Positions 34,883-49,100 of a DNA stretch of 64,000 nt are shown here, piece by piece (within the stretch, counting starts at the first letter, position 1; every line of letters starts with the position of its first letter). The stretch is from the NCBI RefSeq assembly GCF_000485595.1, contig NW_014577176.1, positions 175,942-239,941 on the forward strand, written 5' to 3'. Origin of the DNA: Priapulus caudatus. Taxonomy: Eukaryota > Priapulida > Priapulimorpha > Priapulimorphida > Priapulidae. A program made the position numbers and the translations under genes. A model generated the notes under the pieces. The model was given only the letters and a program-made list of their open reading frames with translations. It was not told the DNA's origin and searched no databases.

Positions 34883-35111
34883 TTTACGAATTGAAAAGTA
34901 CAAAATAATACTAATACAGTTACTATCATAACACTGATTTATAAATAACAACAAAAAACTCCACGAAGAATTCCTGTGCACTGTTATGAACTTATGACAA
35001 TCTTGTAACTGTACGTAAGGTTTCACAACTTCGGTAAACCTCGGACGAATCCGCTGGAATTTTCTACTCTTCGTTTCATCAAGGTTTACAAGATACAATA
35101 AAAATATCTTG

Positions 35112-35112
<1 letters not shown>

Positions 35113-35146
<34 letters not shown>

Positions 35147-35172
35147 CTAATACAAATACAATATATATATAT
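35113..35172. repeat. (TA)n-rich microsatellite
   Basis: Two TA runs separated by a short spacer, about 230 bases upstream of the start codon of the dehydrogenase-like gene. Confidence 0.9.
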
Positions 35173-38036
35173 TATATTTCTTAATGTTTGCTATCATTCT
35201 ACAGGCTCTCTTGCCTACATGGCATTTTTTGCACACTTCGCCCCCCCACTTGCTCCACAAACTCATTCCAAAAATTGCACCGCCGCCTTTCTTTTTTGCT
35301 GTCCCGGCGCCATCCTCCGTCCCAATAGCACTGGGAAATTTCATGAAATTCTAAAATATTGTTTTTTTACTACCTAGATGGCGCCAAAGAGTCATGTATT
35401 AACCAATCCATCACCTACGAAAAAGCACTGAAAGAAATAGACTATAGGTAAATCATCTCTTTTTTTTTTTCAAAAAAAAGCAAAACAAGCTCGATATAGC
35501 TTATATTGAGCTTATGAGAAGGGACGGGTACCAGTCTAACCAAAAAAACGCTATGGCACGTGATAGTACGACCCCTTTTTTCAACCCAAAGCGGTTTCAT
35601 CCAAGGTACACCAAGAATAGCAATAAATACGCTTTACAATCCAAAGATCATTATACAATAAGATGGGACTACCCCTTGACCTATATGTTGCGTCACGCCG
35701 CTGTATACCACTACGCCCCTGCCGACTCAACCGGTGAGTTCAGGGTCCACGACGAAATTGGCATGAGAAAGTAGCACATATTGCGCAATCATTTTTCGCG
35801 GCGGAAACATCAAAAACGTCTGCATGCACACCCATGCCATACTTTTTAATGGTTTCAGAAAGAACTAGGGTGACACCCCCGCAGCAGGTAGAGGACTTTT
35901 CTCCCCTGTTCCCCTACGCGCAGGAACGCTGATTTCATGCTTGCACTTTACGGAATTAGAATTTATAGCACGTAATTCCCAAGGTTTAGGCCTATGCACA
36001 TGAGTAAGGTGCGGCAGCCTTCTCATCCTCACTCCAGCCCCTTATTACACCGACCATTACACTCTATTTCAGCGTGATCAAATAAAGTATCGCCAAATGC
36101 CCAAGGATTAATAAACAAGCTTGTTTTGTAAATATCCCGCTCCAAATCACGCTATTCTTCCGTTGAAAACAATTGTATGTTTTAAACCAGTTAGTAAGAG
36201 AAAGAACCTTCGCAAATTGGCTTCCCTCCGTGTAATGGCCCCAACACAATAATTGTTGTTGATTGTCTGAATCGCTTACACGCCAGTTCCGCGTGATGGG
36301 GGATGCAAGGATTCGCTGTTTCATTTCTTAGCGTGTGTTACGAAGATACTGGTTAATTGCTATAGTTAACATAATGAATAAAATAGTAGCCATATAATAT
36401 AAGTACTTAATTATCGTGAATAATACTTACGATGAAGACCATTCGCTGCAGTAATGTTTTTTTCCTTGTTTCGTATCACCCACAACGAAACACTTATTCT
36501 GCCTCTCTATATAAATTGCAACCATTTTAATTATAGATCGAATTGTAATGCTGATCTATATGACAATTTGTTTATCATTGCTTCATTACACGTACTTTGC
36601 GGCAATAGTAACTTGCATTATAGTCAGGTTTGGGCACAAATATTGACTATACTTTCTACATGCACGAAATTCTAACACGGGGTTATGAGGTGGCTAATTA
36701 TATTTCTATATGAACGGTTATACTGGTGCCGCTAGCGCCCTCTGCTCCATGCGCACAGCTAATGTTACTTGCCCTCTTGCTTAAAGTGTATTTATTCCCA
36801 TTCGTTCTAGTATGGTTACTATATGTTAACACTTGCGTACTGTCAGATTTCGTGCATACGCTAACTATAGCAATGCCACCGCCTCTTATGAGTATAAAAA
36901 TGTTATTGATATCACGATCTCTATAAATAAATCATGTTTGTTTTTTTAGCTCCACGAAGCATGCGCTTTCGGAGTGTCGGTCTTGCACTATATTCTATAA
37001 CTGTTGTTAGCAGCTAACAGCAGGGTAACTGCGACCTAACTCGCCGTTGGTCGGCCGCTGGTAGTCGCGCGTGGACATCGAAATGTATGGCAAGCCATAA
37101 GCGGCTTGTCATCATTTACTTGTATAATGGACTCTTTGCTAGCAACTACAAAGGTTTTGTTTTGTAACCAGCACTCAGTTTTGATCATCGTTTACCGGTT
37201 TATAGTCACGCTCACAAAGTTCTCATCTCGCTTAACACTATCGTGGCGTAGAGGGTCCTCCTTTTCTCCCGTCGTTGTAACAGTCGAGAGCGCCTGGTCG
37301 GCATTTAGGTTTATCAGTTGACTCTACGGGTAGTAAGTAGATTAGTACTAGTATCGATATTGTCTTAGTTGAACCTGTTTAAAACTCCAAACAATTCATA
37401 CACACGACTCACGTCAACAGTTCGTCCTCGGCGGCCTCTGCTAGGGGATGACGAGCCTCCAGCACAAGTACTCAACTCACGCCTTCCCCGCTGCGCGATA
37501 CGGTCTCAGCCCACCCCCGACCAGTCGCTCGTTGAGACGGATTCGTCTAATACGCGTATTCCTCAACCCCACGCGCAAATTATCCGTTTTTGTAGCTCAG
37601 GCCGACTACGGTCTGACTTTTCTGGTCCCACGATAACGTTTAATATTCGACAGTGGCTACGCGTAGGGGCCTCCCGAACCGTCGCCTAGACGCTCCCCGG
37701 TAACGCGTTCCGAGAACATCCACTTCACAACCAGTGATCGCTTCCCCCCCATTGCTTCGCACACTCGCCGTAACACACATGATTGCGCCACCGCTGCGGA
37801 CGCTTGCTCGCCGTCCTATCATTTCATCTCCCTCCTCCTCCCGCTCTCTCCTCTTCTCTCTCTCTCTCAGCAACCACTTCCACGCCTAAATGCCACTACT
37901 CAATCACTGTAGCCAACCAAACCAAGAAGGATAAGGTTAGCACGCTCTCCTCTAACCTCATTTTGTGGCGGAAGGAATGCCGCAGGAGTGATATCACTCG
38001 CGCTCCGGTGTTTGCCTGGTGCGTTATTCAGAGGGA

Positions 38037-40152
38037 CTAGAAACTTCCAAAACTGGGTTTATTCTCAACACGACCCTTTCTCCGCACTATAACTCATGGC
38101 GAACCTTACTCATGTATCCCCGCACACTTACTCCTTACTTTAAAACTAAGTGATAACACTGCTTACTTTCAAAATCGAAGTCGACGCGAATATACTGAGC
38201 ACGCCCATCTTGCTATGACACCAGGCGCTTATGAAACTAACCTCAATGCTTCACGTAGCACCCCAGGGCTAGTGAACCTGTAAAAATTATTAGCCCGCCT
38301 TAAAAATATCTCGCGAGCCCTTATTTGCTTAAAAGTGCCCCGGCCCCCACCCACCCCCCGCTGCGCTGAGGCTACGGCAGTGAGTAAACATTCTCTGCCC
38401 TTCTGCGGGGAGCGTGGGAGCGGGGGGCTCGAGGTCGTGCGGCTGGCATCCTGGGTCTTCTGCGCATTTTAAGCACGCTCCCCGAGATGCAATTTCTGCC
38501 CAAAATTCTCTGACTCGTAACAATTCCCTAGGATGTCTCAGCTCCATCATTATTCCAGTATTATAATATATCATAATCATACATACCTATATCCCTATCA
38601 CAAGTAATATATAATATATAATATGCAGATGCTAATATAATACCTAGAGTTGTCACGGGAAAATAGTGCCGATTTCGCGCAATTATTATTCTACTCTTGT
38701 ATGCGGATTGCTAAAGACCTAAGTTCAATGTGATTAGGCGTTAAGCGAGACATCCTTATCGCTCTCTAAAAATAAGTACGCAGGACCACCCGCCCCTGTT
38801 TCTTCGCGATAACTCCTAGGTCCGATGATCACCTATCGGAGCCCGTTCGTCTTCTCGTTAATCATGCTCCCACAGGCCCTCAGTAGAATCATATTGCGTG
38901 AAATAGCACCTCATTCTCTCCAGTTTTTCTCCATCTGTACCAACTTCCGTCCTACAGGTGTACTATTTGCCTCTTGATCATTTTATTATACCTTAGTGCT
39001 CCCAATCTTAAGTGTTTTCTGTTCGCGGGTTGTACCCCGAGGACACGCGCAAGACGAGCTAGCATATGTGGTTTGTCGCCTCAAGCAGTTTGGTCTGTCC
39101 CAGGAAAGTATTATTTTTAAAGCATGTTAGCCTCCGGCATTGCGCTCTGGCTGCATCGTGCATGCTACAGATGCTGTATGAAGCAAAAAGCGTAATCATG
39201 TAGCCTTTTGTAGTATTGCAGTGACAGCAGTTACATGGCCATTTTTCGCATTGTTTCATTCGGTCATTCATACTAAGATCTAAAATATTGGCTAATGTGG
39301 AAATGATGCTGCATCAATGACCCTAGTTACTATAATACGTAATTAAAAGTTGCCCAGTGAAATCTTATTTGCATAAACACTTTACATTATAGCTCCTCAA
39401 CCTAATGCTGTAGCGTAATGAGTACTAACTAGATACTACTCAACATTCACTCACATTACTATCACTGCTGTTCAAGTCTCACAGCATGAGTAAACAATTT
39501 TGAAAATTGAAAAAATCGACAACCACCTTGTGTTACAATCAACTTTGTGTTAAAACATGTGTAAATATACGAAACAGTTGTGTTGTTAAACACCTGATGT
39601 CTATACTTTGTATGCAAAGGAAAGCCCAGACAATGCGTCTAGACATGTACGTTTCAGCGTATTGTGCAAGCCCTGGCCGTATGTAAACATGAACAGCCCG
39701 CGCTTATGAATATTATAAATATTCACTCGCCCAACAGGGCTGTCAGAACCAGTATCATTCTATCTTATACCCTTCCTCTCACGATTTCTACTAAGCCTCC
39801 CGGCGCCGAGCGGTTCGCGAGCGACTTAGTTCTCATAACCCCTGTTGAGACCTGTCGGACGTCACCTTCGGTTTGAAGAGCGATTCACCGACCTCAATCG
39901 GAGGGCGCCTTGGCGTTCTTGCCCTCGCTACTGCCCCGCCCATCTGGGAAACTGCCCGTACGTCGCCAGCCAGCGTCAACCAATGTAAATGCGCGCTTTC
40001 ACGTATATTAGCCGCCTCGTCCCCACACTAAACTCGAATTTCTTGTAACAGGTTACTATTAGTTTCAATACCAGAGTATGCCCGATACATAGTAGTTCCC
40101 AGATAGCGGAGAAAGGTTCGCTGTTGAGAATAAACCCAGTTTGGAAGTTCCT
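38037..40152. repeat. Diverged inverted repeat pair about 2 kb apart
   Basis: The segment from about 38037 (AACTTCCAAAACTGGGTTTA, TTCTCAACA, CCTTTCTCCGC) recurs in reverse complement at about 40097-40152. Roughly 50 bases agree well and weaker similarity continues for about another 50. No element boundaries were found, so the nature of the pair is open. Confidence 0.65.
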
Positions 40153-41156
40153 AGTTTTCTGAAACACCGCAAGCGGCCTAGCAACAACCGTTCTCTCCGA
40201 GATCGTCATCCACCTCGGGCATCTCCTCCCACAAAAAGGATTAGGTGAGGCTTGTTAAACGTCCTCCATTTCCTCTCTGGTTTGGGTTTACCTTATTGCT
40301 ATCTTAAACAGCGCACCCGAGGCCTTTCCCCTCTCGCTTTCTGCTCTCTCTCTCTCTGCTCTCTCACACACACCCCTTTGTCCACAGCCACACCCTCTCT
40401 GAGGCTCTATCTCTCGTCTCCGTACACACACACACAAACCTCTCTGAGCGTCGCCCTCCATCTCTCTCTCTCTGCTCTCTCTCACTCCCCCCTTCTCACG
40501 GCACACACACACACACACAGTAACAAATTCCGCTATTGCCCATCTCTCTCGTCTTCTCTTCTCTCTCTCCAACACACGTCAGAGACATCATCCCCCCTCA
40601 GCAGGCCAATCAGCAGAGCGTCCCATTGTAGCACACACCTCACTGCCGTGTACGTGCTCTCGCAAGCTCATATGTGAGATGGATGTCCGGACGCAGTAGC
40701 CCTAGGGCAGCTCCTCGTCCGAACGCAGGTTCGCGTAGCCAACAGCCTGTTATATTTTGGAATGCGTTAATCTGGACAAAACGGTGCCATTGAAATTTCA
40801 TTAGATCAGCTGCAAAATGCATGCGCTCTAATGCGGCCCGTACACCTGCGTATTGCGCAAAAAGTACCGTTCCTTTCTACTGAGCGTTACCTTTGCTACT
40901 GATATGTGTATAGCTTCACGTTCTTGAAAGATGATTTTTCAGTCACCCGCTTCCTTTCACTTGACTAATTCCAGATTTGCCATTGTACCAATTCGATACC
41001 ATACGAGGCGAGTTCCTTGTACAAACAGACCGTGGTTGTCTGCTTGTATCTGTGGCGCTGGCGTAGGGCTAGAGGAAATATTTTATTCACGTGTAAGACT
41101 CGCTCTGATTGGTCAAATTGTTTTATAAGTCTTTCGGTTTAGGGTTACAGCAAAAG

Positions 41157-44100
41157 ATGGGGAAAAGAGGTCCTCCGTCTCTCTCTCCTACCACTAAGAA
41201 AAGAAAGCAGGGGGAGCGCAGACATAGGCATGCTTTGAAGGGAATATTGGGAAGTCAGTATAACCGATGGCACAAGCTAAGGCAAGACAGAAGTGATGAG
41301 GACTTTGCAAAAGTTCTTATGGATGGGTATGTACGGACATTGTTGTGAATGTATGCGTAATATGCGTAGGTAAGCGTCTAAGTGTATTCACACTACACTA
41401 GACTAAGTATATCTACTACTTTCTGTATCTACTAAATCTGTAGTGCAGCGAAAAAATACACGGGAGCGGCGAGCGATTTCGCTCCCATCAGTTTTCAAAG
41501 TGCACTGGTAACAACAATTACGAGAGCGAAAATTTTGGAAGATACGAGAAAAAATCGCTCCCGTGCCGTCAGCAGCGTTCGAAATTAGTTCCGACCTGGA
41601 GGCCCTAGCCCTCTAAGTTTTTGCTCGGGCCACCATCTCTACGAAACTGCCGGTCCTCCTGACCGGCACTTTTTCTCCTCATTACGCTGAAATACTACGG
41701 TTATCGCAACGGCAGTTTAGACAGACTTGTAAATGGGAGCGCATAATACGACCCGTTCCTCAACGTAGACGGGGTATCCAAAAGCTCCCCCGACATTCCT
41801 AGAGATTGAAACATTATTTGACCAACTCTAATTTTAAGTTACGTGTATGCTGTTTTAATGCCAATGGTGGTTTAAATTTTTGTGCAGGTCCACCAACTTT
41901 CTGAAGTTGGTGGTCCTGCTGTCCACTAGATTTTCAGCCGAAATTCGAACCCTGCGGTGCCGGGCGCGACAAACCTTTGGACGTTGTTATTTGGACATTG
42001 GACTATTGTTATGCTATTGTTTGTTATTGTTATGCCTACATTTGGCAGGTATGACAGATTTCAACTTCAAGCAGGCCCGTTTGTGCCATTGGCAGCTATT
42101 TCGCCGGCTAGAACTGCACTACTGTCTACGCCTATACCTACCTGTGGACTAACTTCTACACCTTCGGGGCCACATGTATCCCTTCCAGATGTGGACTACA
42201 CAAAAATATCTTCTGTGTCGCCAAAGTGAGTACTGACACTGATTTTGAGCTTAAAAATTTGAAGTGGTGGCTAGATATCCAATTGGTCATTACGAAAAAT
42301 ATGACACAGCAATGCTTTATGGTATTTAAACTTATATGTTACGTGCACGCCAATGGGACATTTTCATGTAATGTTTTTCACGTACATGTACTGCATTGTA
42401 TACGCTGTATATTTGGCCGTGGTTTAATTTTCGCGAATTTCGCGAACGAGTCTCCGACCGCGAAAATAACAACACAAGAAAATAACACAGTGCTGTTTTT
42501 CACTGATTCAGGAATTCACCGACCGCGAAATTGTCCGTCAAGTCTGAATTCGCGAAAATATCTATACGTGAAAAACATGGCGTATACAGCCTACTTCTTT
42601 ACACGTGATCGGTTTACAGAATTAACAATTTACAGTTATAGTGAATGTTGATGCAATTGTGAACTGTATAAATGTCAATTTTGCTTTTACTGTAGAGTGT
42701 CTGAAGTTCACCCCCAGACTGACATCATTCCCAGGGAACTTACGTGGCGAGCCAGCTCAGACAAACATCTGGAGATATCATTGTATGTTTACTAACTGTC
42801 TAGTACTAGTTACTAGACAACATATCTATTTTTCTCAGACAATCTAATATGCCACTGCTACTGCTCGTGAAAATATATAGAATTGTTTTACACCTAAATC
42901 AATCTCTCTACAAAAACAATCAATACCATTTTTTATCCAATTTCAGCATATATCCATCAGACCATGAAAGCATCTGTGATGCGGGAGAAGGGTTGCAGTC
43001 AGCGGATGAGTCAGAAGAACTGCAGGGTGATAGCATAATCAATCTAGCTAGCAGCAACGTTAGAGGGAGCATGGAGATTATCACACAGTACAGAGGTTTA
43101 GAAGGTAAATTAACCATTTGTTATGTGAAGTATGTAGTATGTAAGAAGTGATGCAATTACCCTCTTAAACAATACAGTGAAACACCATTTTGGTTGTTTT
43201 TCTAGGCAAAGAAAATGAAAGTAAAACGTTCAAGCCTTTCTGTCAAGAAGCCCGTATGTCTAATATTCATGCTGACGAGTCCACACTCGTTGAAATTGAG
43301 AGCAATAATGCGATTAGTAACCCCACATACTCTTGCAAGACAGTATCATCTATTGCTGATCATAGATACGCAAAGGCGCCAGATGCGGAGTTTAAGAAGG
43401 TGATGAAGTCGACACCATGCAACTATCCAGCAGCAGATGAGAATGTACCAGGTGGCAAAGGCAACGTGGTAGATCCAGATAATGAAGCCATACAGATCTA
43501 CGAAGACATAGGCGATGAAAACGAAAGTGACTCTGACACGTCGCTACTCGAGCTGATGCTTCGCGATGAGCAAGAGGAACCGACGACGAAATGGATACAT
43601 AGACGTCCAAGACAGGCTTCCAGCAAGGTTCAGAAATTCATACGCAGCAGCATAATAGACACAGAATCGTGCGATGCGGAGCCTGAGGAGGATGAGTGGA
43701 AGCCGCAGGACAAAGCAAAGAAATGTGATGACGATGATTGTGACGACAGTGACGGCGATTATGACGACAGCAACGACGACGACGACGACCATAGTGATGA
43801 CGATGACGATGACACGGTTGTCTCGCCAGAGAACGCCGCCCGCAGACGGTTTAACCCTCTGGTCGTGCGCGCCCGCTCATACGATCCCAAGAAGCTGCGC
43901 AAGGATGCGGCCGCTCCCGCGCTCGTCGACTCCTGTCAGCGCTGCCACTCCCTCCTGCTGCGGGCGGACGTGGCGAAACACGAGCAGGACTGTGGCAGCA
44001 GCAACAACAGCAGCAGCATCAACAAGGAACTCATGTGCGAGTACTGCGCGAAAATGTTCCCGACGCCAGTGGCTCTGGGGAAGCACATCAGGAGGATTCA

Positions 44101-44503
44101 CGTCGGAGAGTCGGTCAAGTGCGACGACTGTGGCATGGTGCTGTCGTGCTATCAGGGTATGCTTAGCCATCGCCGCCGCAGGCATGGCGACGGCATGCGG
44201 ATTCACTCCTGCACGACTTGTGGCCGCGCGTTCGACAACCTCCATCATCTGACGCGGCACTCCAACGTGCACCTGGCGGTGCGTCCGCGCGACTATCCGT
44301 GCACGTACGCCGGCTGTCAGCGCGCCTTCTACGATACGAAGCACCTCAAGGTTCACATGCTGCGGCACACGGGCGAGAAACCGCTGCAATGTGATCGCTG
44401 CGAGTTTGTCTGCCGGCAGCGTAACTCGATGAACTACCACATTAATAAGTACCATCGCGAAGATGAGCCGACTCCCTCACTAGCAGGAGACGCACTGAAC
44501 TGA
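41157..44503 (+). CDS. C2H2 zinc-finger protein, ZNF653/ZNF692-like (5 exons)
   Basis: Exons 41157-41326, 42049-42225, 42696-42782, 42947-43104, 43206-44503; phases agree, 629 residues. It is a probable nuclear DNA-binding regulator. The N-terminus is basic (KKRKQGERRHRHALKG) followed by LGSQYNRWHKLR and FAKVLMDGYDRF, a pattern like the N-terminal domain of ZNF653 and ZNF692. The middle is acidic and ends in a long Asp/Ser stretch before the fingers. A C2HC-like motif (CQRC...HEQDC) comes first, then five C2H2 fingers. The fourth has four residues between its cysteines (CTYAGC) and is joined to the fifth by the linker HTGEKPLQC; the fifth reads CDRCEFVCRQRNSMNYH, very like the last finger of that family. 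The ATG has a good context (AAAAGATGG). AATAAA at 44782-44787 is a likely polyadenylation signal. The zinc-finger call is certain; the family call is moderate and from memory. Confidence 0.88.
41572..41953. mobile_element. Possible MITE in the first intron of the zinc-finger gene
   Basis: The ends CAGCGTTCGAAATT and AAATTCGAACCCTG are imperfect inverted repeats, and the interior has hairpin-forming words such as CTGCCGGTCCTCCTGACCGG and CACCAACTTTCTGAAGTTGGTGG. The target-site duplication is unclear. Confidence 0.55.
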
Positions 44504-46126
44504 TGAAGGTGTTCACTGTTTTATATGCGTGCTCACGCATACAGAACATAGAGAGAGGTGCAGGAGGGCGAGCATGTAAGATATGGAGAGAGGTTAGACT
44601 GTATATTGTTAGACTGTACATTCCCATACGAGTGCCCCCCATCGTGAAATGTGATCTTGAAAGGGGGGTCAATGCATTATTTCTAATTGTGTATTGTTGT
44701 TTCCAATTTACGTAATGTATTATTTCTAATTACGTAACGTTGAAATGTTATCCAATTTTGGGTCGATAAATGAATACAAATAATAAATGTTGCATGTTAT
44801 TGCATTTCAGTTCTATTACACACATTGCGTGTGCCAAATAATTTACGTTAATAATATCAGAAGAGTATACAGGGTTTCTTATACACAAGAGGCACAGTGG
44901 CGCACCGCCTTTGTCAAATTTAACATCGCAGTTGTGACTGATGTTCCTGTATTTACTGATAAGTATATCCTGTATCTATATACCTATAAGTATATCCTGT
45001 ATCTATATACCTATAAGTATATCAATACATCCTGTATTTACTGATAAGTATATCCTGTATCTATATACCTATAAGTATATCAAAACATCCTGTATTGGAA
45101 TCCATCATGCGCCTTTTTTTCCCAAACCTCCTTTGTCCAATTCTCCCGAAGAAGAAACCCTGGTATAATATAGAGATGATGCACATCTTTATATTATACA
45201 CTCCTGATATGTTTTCACAGCATTGGCTGGTAAGGATTCGAGATGGTTTAAATTGAATATTGAAGTAAATATGAATGATGCGTTAAGTCATGCAGCATTT
45301 GTAAGATATTATTTGTTCATGTTGCTTATTCAACCTTGCTGTATTACCATGAGAATTTGATAGTAAAGTACGATTTCAATAAGAAACGAGTCTTGTCATA
45401 TATGTGCTTTTTTTTTACAGCTATGAAATATCTCACATATCTAACACGCAACAGCAAGAAACGGATTTTTTATTGAGAGAGACCATTATCCTGGTATTAC
45501 CACTACTTTCCATATTACATTCCAGATACTTTTCGAGGTTAGTACATAATAGAAGTTTGTGTCCCTAAGGACCTTACTCTTTACCAACTAGCAAAATCCT
45601 CTGTACCCTATACATATATGTGCAGCTCACATAACAAATTAATCAATACAACACTATATAATAAGCTCTCTTCTAACTACGTATGGTTCCTATATATATA
45701 TATAGAATATTGAGTTCCATTCTCATAAAATATCGCGAACAGAGGCGGTTGGAGGGAAGCTGGTTGCTGCAGCACTCAAGTTTCTGTCGACAGCTTCTTT
45801 ATGTCAGAGGTTACTGCTTCTGCTAACCCACGAGCCTGCTTTAATTACTCTCGTCCACCTTCAGGTAGCATAGGCTGTCTGTATGGAATTCCAGCGCTCT
45901 ATCTGGTGTAGATAATATGTAGTTCGATGTTTTGGGCGACCGAGTACATAGTTGGTGTTGGATGGATGCTGCTGCGGCTTCACACACACAGTTCATCACG
46001 CATGTTGTATGGTGACATTCCGCGGCTCATAACCATTCTGGTTGTGAGTGTCTTTGTGGTGAAACGCTTGTGTATTAACTCAGCACACCAGCTGTCTTGC
46101 TGTCTTGCTGTCTCCGCGTGGGAGCG
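44504..46126. other. 3' flanks of two convergent genes
   Basis: It contains the zinc-finger gene's 3' untranslated region, a 27-bp-type tandem repeat at 44955-45095 and AT-rich sequence. The last part is expected to be laminin 3' untranslated sequence. No further gene is seen. Confidence 0.6.
44955..45095. repeat. Tandem repeat, AAGTATATCCTGTATCTATA type
   Basis: Repeated blocks of about 27 bases (AAGTATATCCTGTATC, TATATACCTAT) arranged in a higher-order pattern of about 70-75 bases. Confidence 0.85.
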
Positions 46127-49100
46127 TTAGCGAGTGTCGGCGGCCGGGTCGACGCATCCATAGTCGACGTTCTCTCTCCGCAGCTCGTGCAGCGCTACGT
46201 CGTTGCCGTTCAGCACCATTCTCTTCACGCAGCCGGAGAAATCCGGAGCCTCAGCGTTAGGTAGCCGGTCTCCCGTGACGCCGCCGCCACCAGGAGGCGC
46301 TCCTCCCAGGTACAGCCGGCTGGCGAGGGTGACGAGAGAGAAGCCATTATTGAAGGTCGTTTCCTCGGCGAGTCCGTCTACAGACAGCGTCACCGAGCGA
46401 GTGTTCATGTCGGCCGTGACGGTGTGTTCACGCGCGTCGCACAGCGGGCCGCCCCGCAGACCCACCGTCGTCTCGTACGCGTCGCGCGCGCCGTTGCTTA
46501 GCAACAGACGCGCCGTTGTCGCATTGATGTCGACGACAAGGAAGTCGGTCGGCGAGGTGGCGGCGTAGAGCAGGAGGGCGGAGGCGTTGTGCGCGTGTAG
46601 GACGAGCGTGAAGGAGAGCGATGCGCCCAGCGTGAAGCGCGACGACACGACGGCGTAGCCCGCACCACCGAAGCTCAGACCGGCTCGCTCGCTCGCAGCG
46701 CACGCTGCCGTGCCGGATGACGTCACCGGGTCCTGCAGCTGCAGCGCGCGCGTCCGCTCCGTAGTACCGACCGTTACCTGCATGACGCAGCCCTGCAGCG
46801 CCGGAACGTCGGCTAGCAGCGACGGGGTGCGCGCCGACGTCGGCACGCCACCTATGTAGAGGTCGGGCTGCACGAGCGACGACGCATCGCGCTCGGAATC
46901 GAGTCCGTTGTTCACGTAATCACGCGCCTCCGTGACCACCATGGCAACGAAGTTGTTCATGCGGACAACGTTGACTTCCCATTGGTTGCCGTCGGCGTAT
47001 TTCTTGTTGCTGGCGAGTCGCTCGGTGCGTCGGTCCCTCGGCGACGTCTGCATGCTGAACACGAGACGACCCTCCTGCAGGTAGAGACACATGTAGTCGC
47101 GCGGGATGCGCAGGCTGCTAGCCGCGTACATCAACACGCCGCTCGGTGCGAGCGAGCGGAACCGCATCGTCAGCACTAGCATGGAGCGCAGCGGGTCGCT
47201 GCCGAATCCTCTCACGCTGAACACCGCGTGACTGCCGCGCTCGCGTCCGAATCGTAGTCCGGGTACGGTGATGTTGCTGAGCTCCACCGGCTCGCACTCG
47301 GACGATACGATCGCTACGAATTTGTCGGCAGGTGGCGCACTGTCCGCCGCCGGCAACACGGCGTCGATCGCCACTCCCTCGGATTCCAGAACCGTCTCCG
47401 GATCGGCAAGGTCGATCCGGTTTCCGTTGACGGACATCGAGGTGACGTCGCCGCGGTACGACCTGGTGACAGGTAGCTCCCTCTGCTTGATGACCCTCAC
47501 GGGCGTGCCCCCCAGGTAAACCTCGACAGCCGGCCCGCGTGGCAGCTGCACGGGCCGCGTGTGTATGTATCGCACGCCGTCAACCATCAGTGCAGGGATG
47601 GCGTCTCCAGCGTCAAACTGGACCGTGTGCCAGCGACCGTCGTCGAGTCCGAGTCCGGCCGTGCGGATCGGCTGCAGCAGCTGCGTCCACGCGACGACGA
47701 TCTGAATAAAGACGTCGCCATTGTAGAGCGCCACATAGAGGGCGTTGCCGTCGGCGTCGGTAGCAAACAGGGCAACGCCGCTCGGCGCGCGCGTCTTGAA
47801 GGTGACCCTTGACGAGTAGAGGTCAGCAAGCGTGACCCCGGAACTGACGTTCATCTGCGCATACGATCCGTCGCCACGGAAACTGACGCCGACAACGGTC
47901 GGGTGTGCGCAGTGACGTGAGACGCCGGCGGACGCGACGACAAGGGCGTCGAGGTCGCGTGGGGTCACGCCGCGGAACGCCGTGCCGTGGTAGAAGTGAC
48001 GCATGCAGCCGGCGAAGCTAGCGCCACCGCTGCTGCCATCGCCGCCGAGGAAGAACCGCGGGAGGGCGGGGAAGCGAGCGAGCCGACCGCGGACGGCAGC
48101 ATGAAGATCCTCGACCACCGCCGACGACGTCGCGTTGAGGTAGGACAGCCGCAGCGACGCGACGCTCGAGTTGTGTCGCGCGTGAAGCTGGTAGAACGAT
48201 CCGTCGCCGTAGCTGGCGCCACGCGTGCGCATGCGCAGCGTGGTGGCGTTCGGCTTGCTGATGGAGAGCGACACGCGACCGGCAGTGAGCGACAGTAAGT
48301 ATTCCGCGCCGTTGTCGCTTCTCACGATGACGAGCGGCGCGTTCGACGAATGCGTCGTGAAGTCGAACAGGAACTCGGACCGGTTTCCGACCTCGATGTC
48401 CTGTGGCTCCATCTGTAGGTAGGAGTGAATGCCTGTGAAGCGGACAGCCTGAGAGCAGTCCTGATCATCGCACCGCACGTTCCACGCGTCGTCGCGCTGC
48501 CTCATAGGGGGCGCCACGCAGCAGCGTGTCGGGTCGGTCGGCGGTGGCGTCACTGACCTGTGAAGACTCACCGGCTGGTCGTCCACCTCCAGCTGAAACA
48601 GACAGCCGACGAAACGCTCGGCCGTGACCGGCTTGTTGGTGACGTAGTTGGCGGGCAGACCGCCGACGTAAGCCGGCGACGTGATGGTGACGTTACGCAC
48701 CGACGCGTCGTCCGTCTGTGCGTATCCGGTCGTCTGTCGGCCCGTCTGTAGATCCACGACGGTCAGGAATGCCTTGTCGGCAAAGCGTGTCGCGTGCACG
48801 TGAAGCCAGCAGTGACTGCATAGCTGCGCCTCGCTCGTCACGTTGACCGTAGCGCCCTCTCTCGCGTGGAAGCCCAAATGCAGCCGGCCGCTGATCAGCT
48901 GCAGGTAGATGGCGCCACCTCCCTGCCGCTCCTCGGCAAAGTAGAGCAGCGCGTCAAAGCTGATGTTCTCCGCGCGGAACTCGAGCGCCACCTGGTTGTG
49001 GACGGGCGAGCGGTGGACAATGTTGAACTGCAGGGCGGTGGCGCCACTGTCTAGCAGCGTCGGCCGCTTGAGCGCCGCGGCGGTGCTGACGACGCGAGAC

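Larger units (their letters stand above)
34883..41156. other. Gene-poor island of 6.3 kb
   Basis: I find no gene. It begins with TA-rich simple repeats (35113-35172). Further in is an 86-codon frame at 35514-35774 without recognised motifs. A CG-richer, stop-dense part (about 37000-40250) includes a diverged inverted repeat pair near 38037 and 40097. CT/CA-rich tracts lie at 37840-37870 and 40330-40575. Promoters for both flanking genes should lie at its ends. The middle may be decayed transposon sequence, but no transposase or reverse transcriptase motif is visible. Confidence 0.55.

Noticed and set aside
43877-44455. 192-codon frames on both strands over the zinc-finger exon
   Set aside because: They are alternative frames of the zinc-finger coding sequence, which carries the only recognisable motifs.
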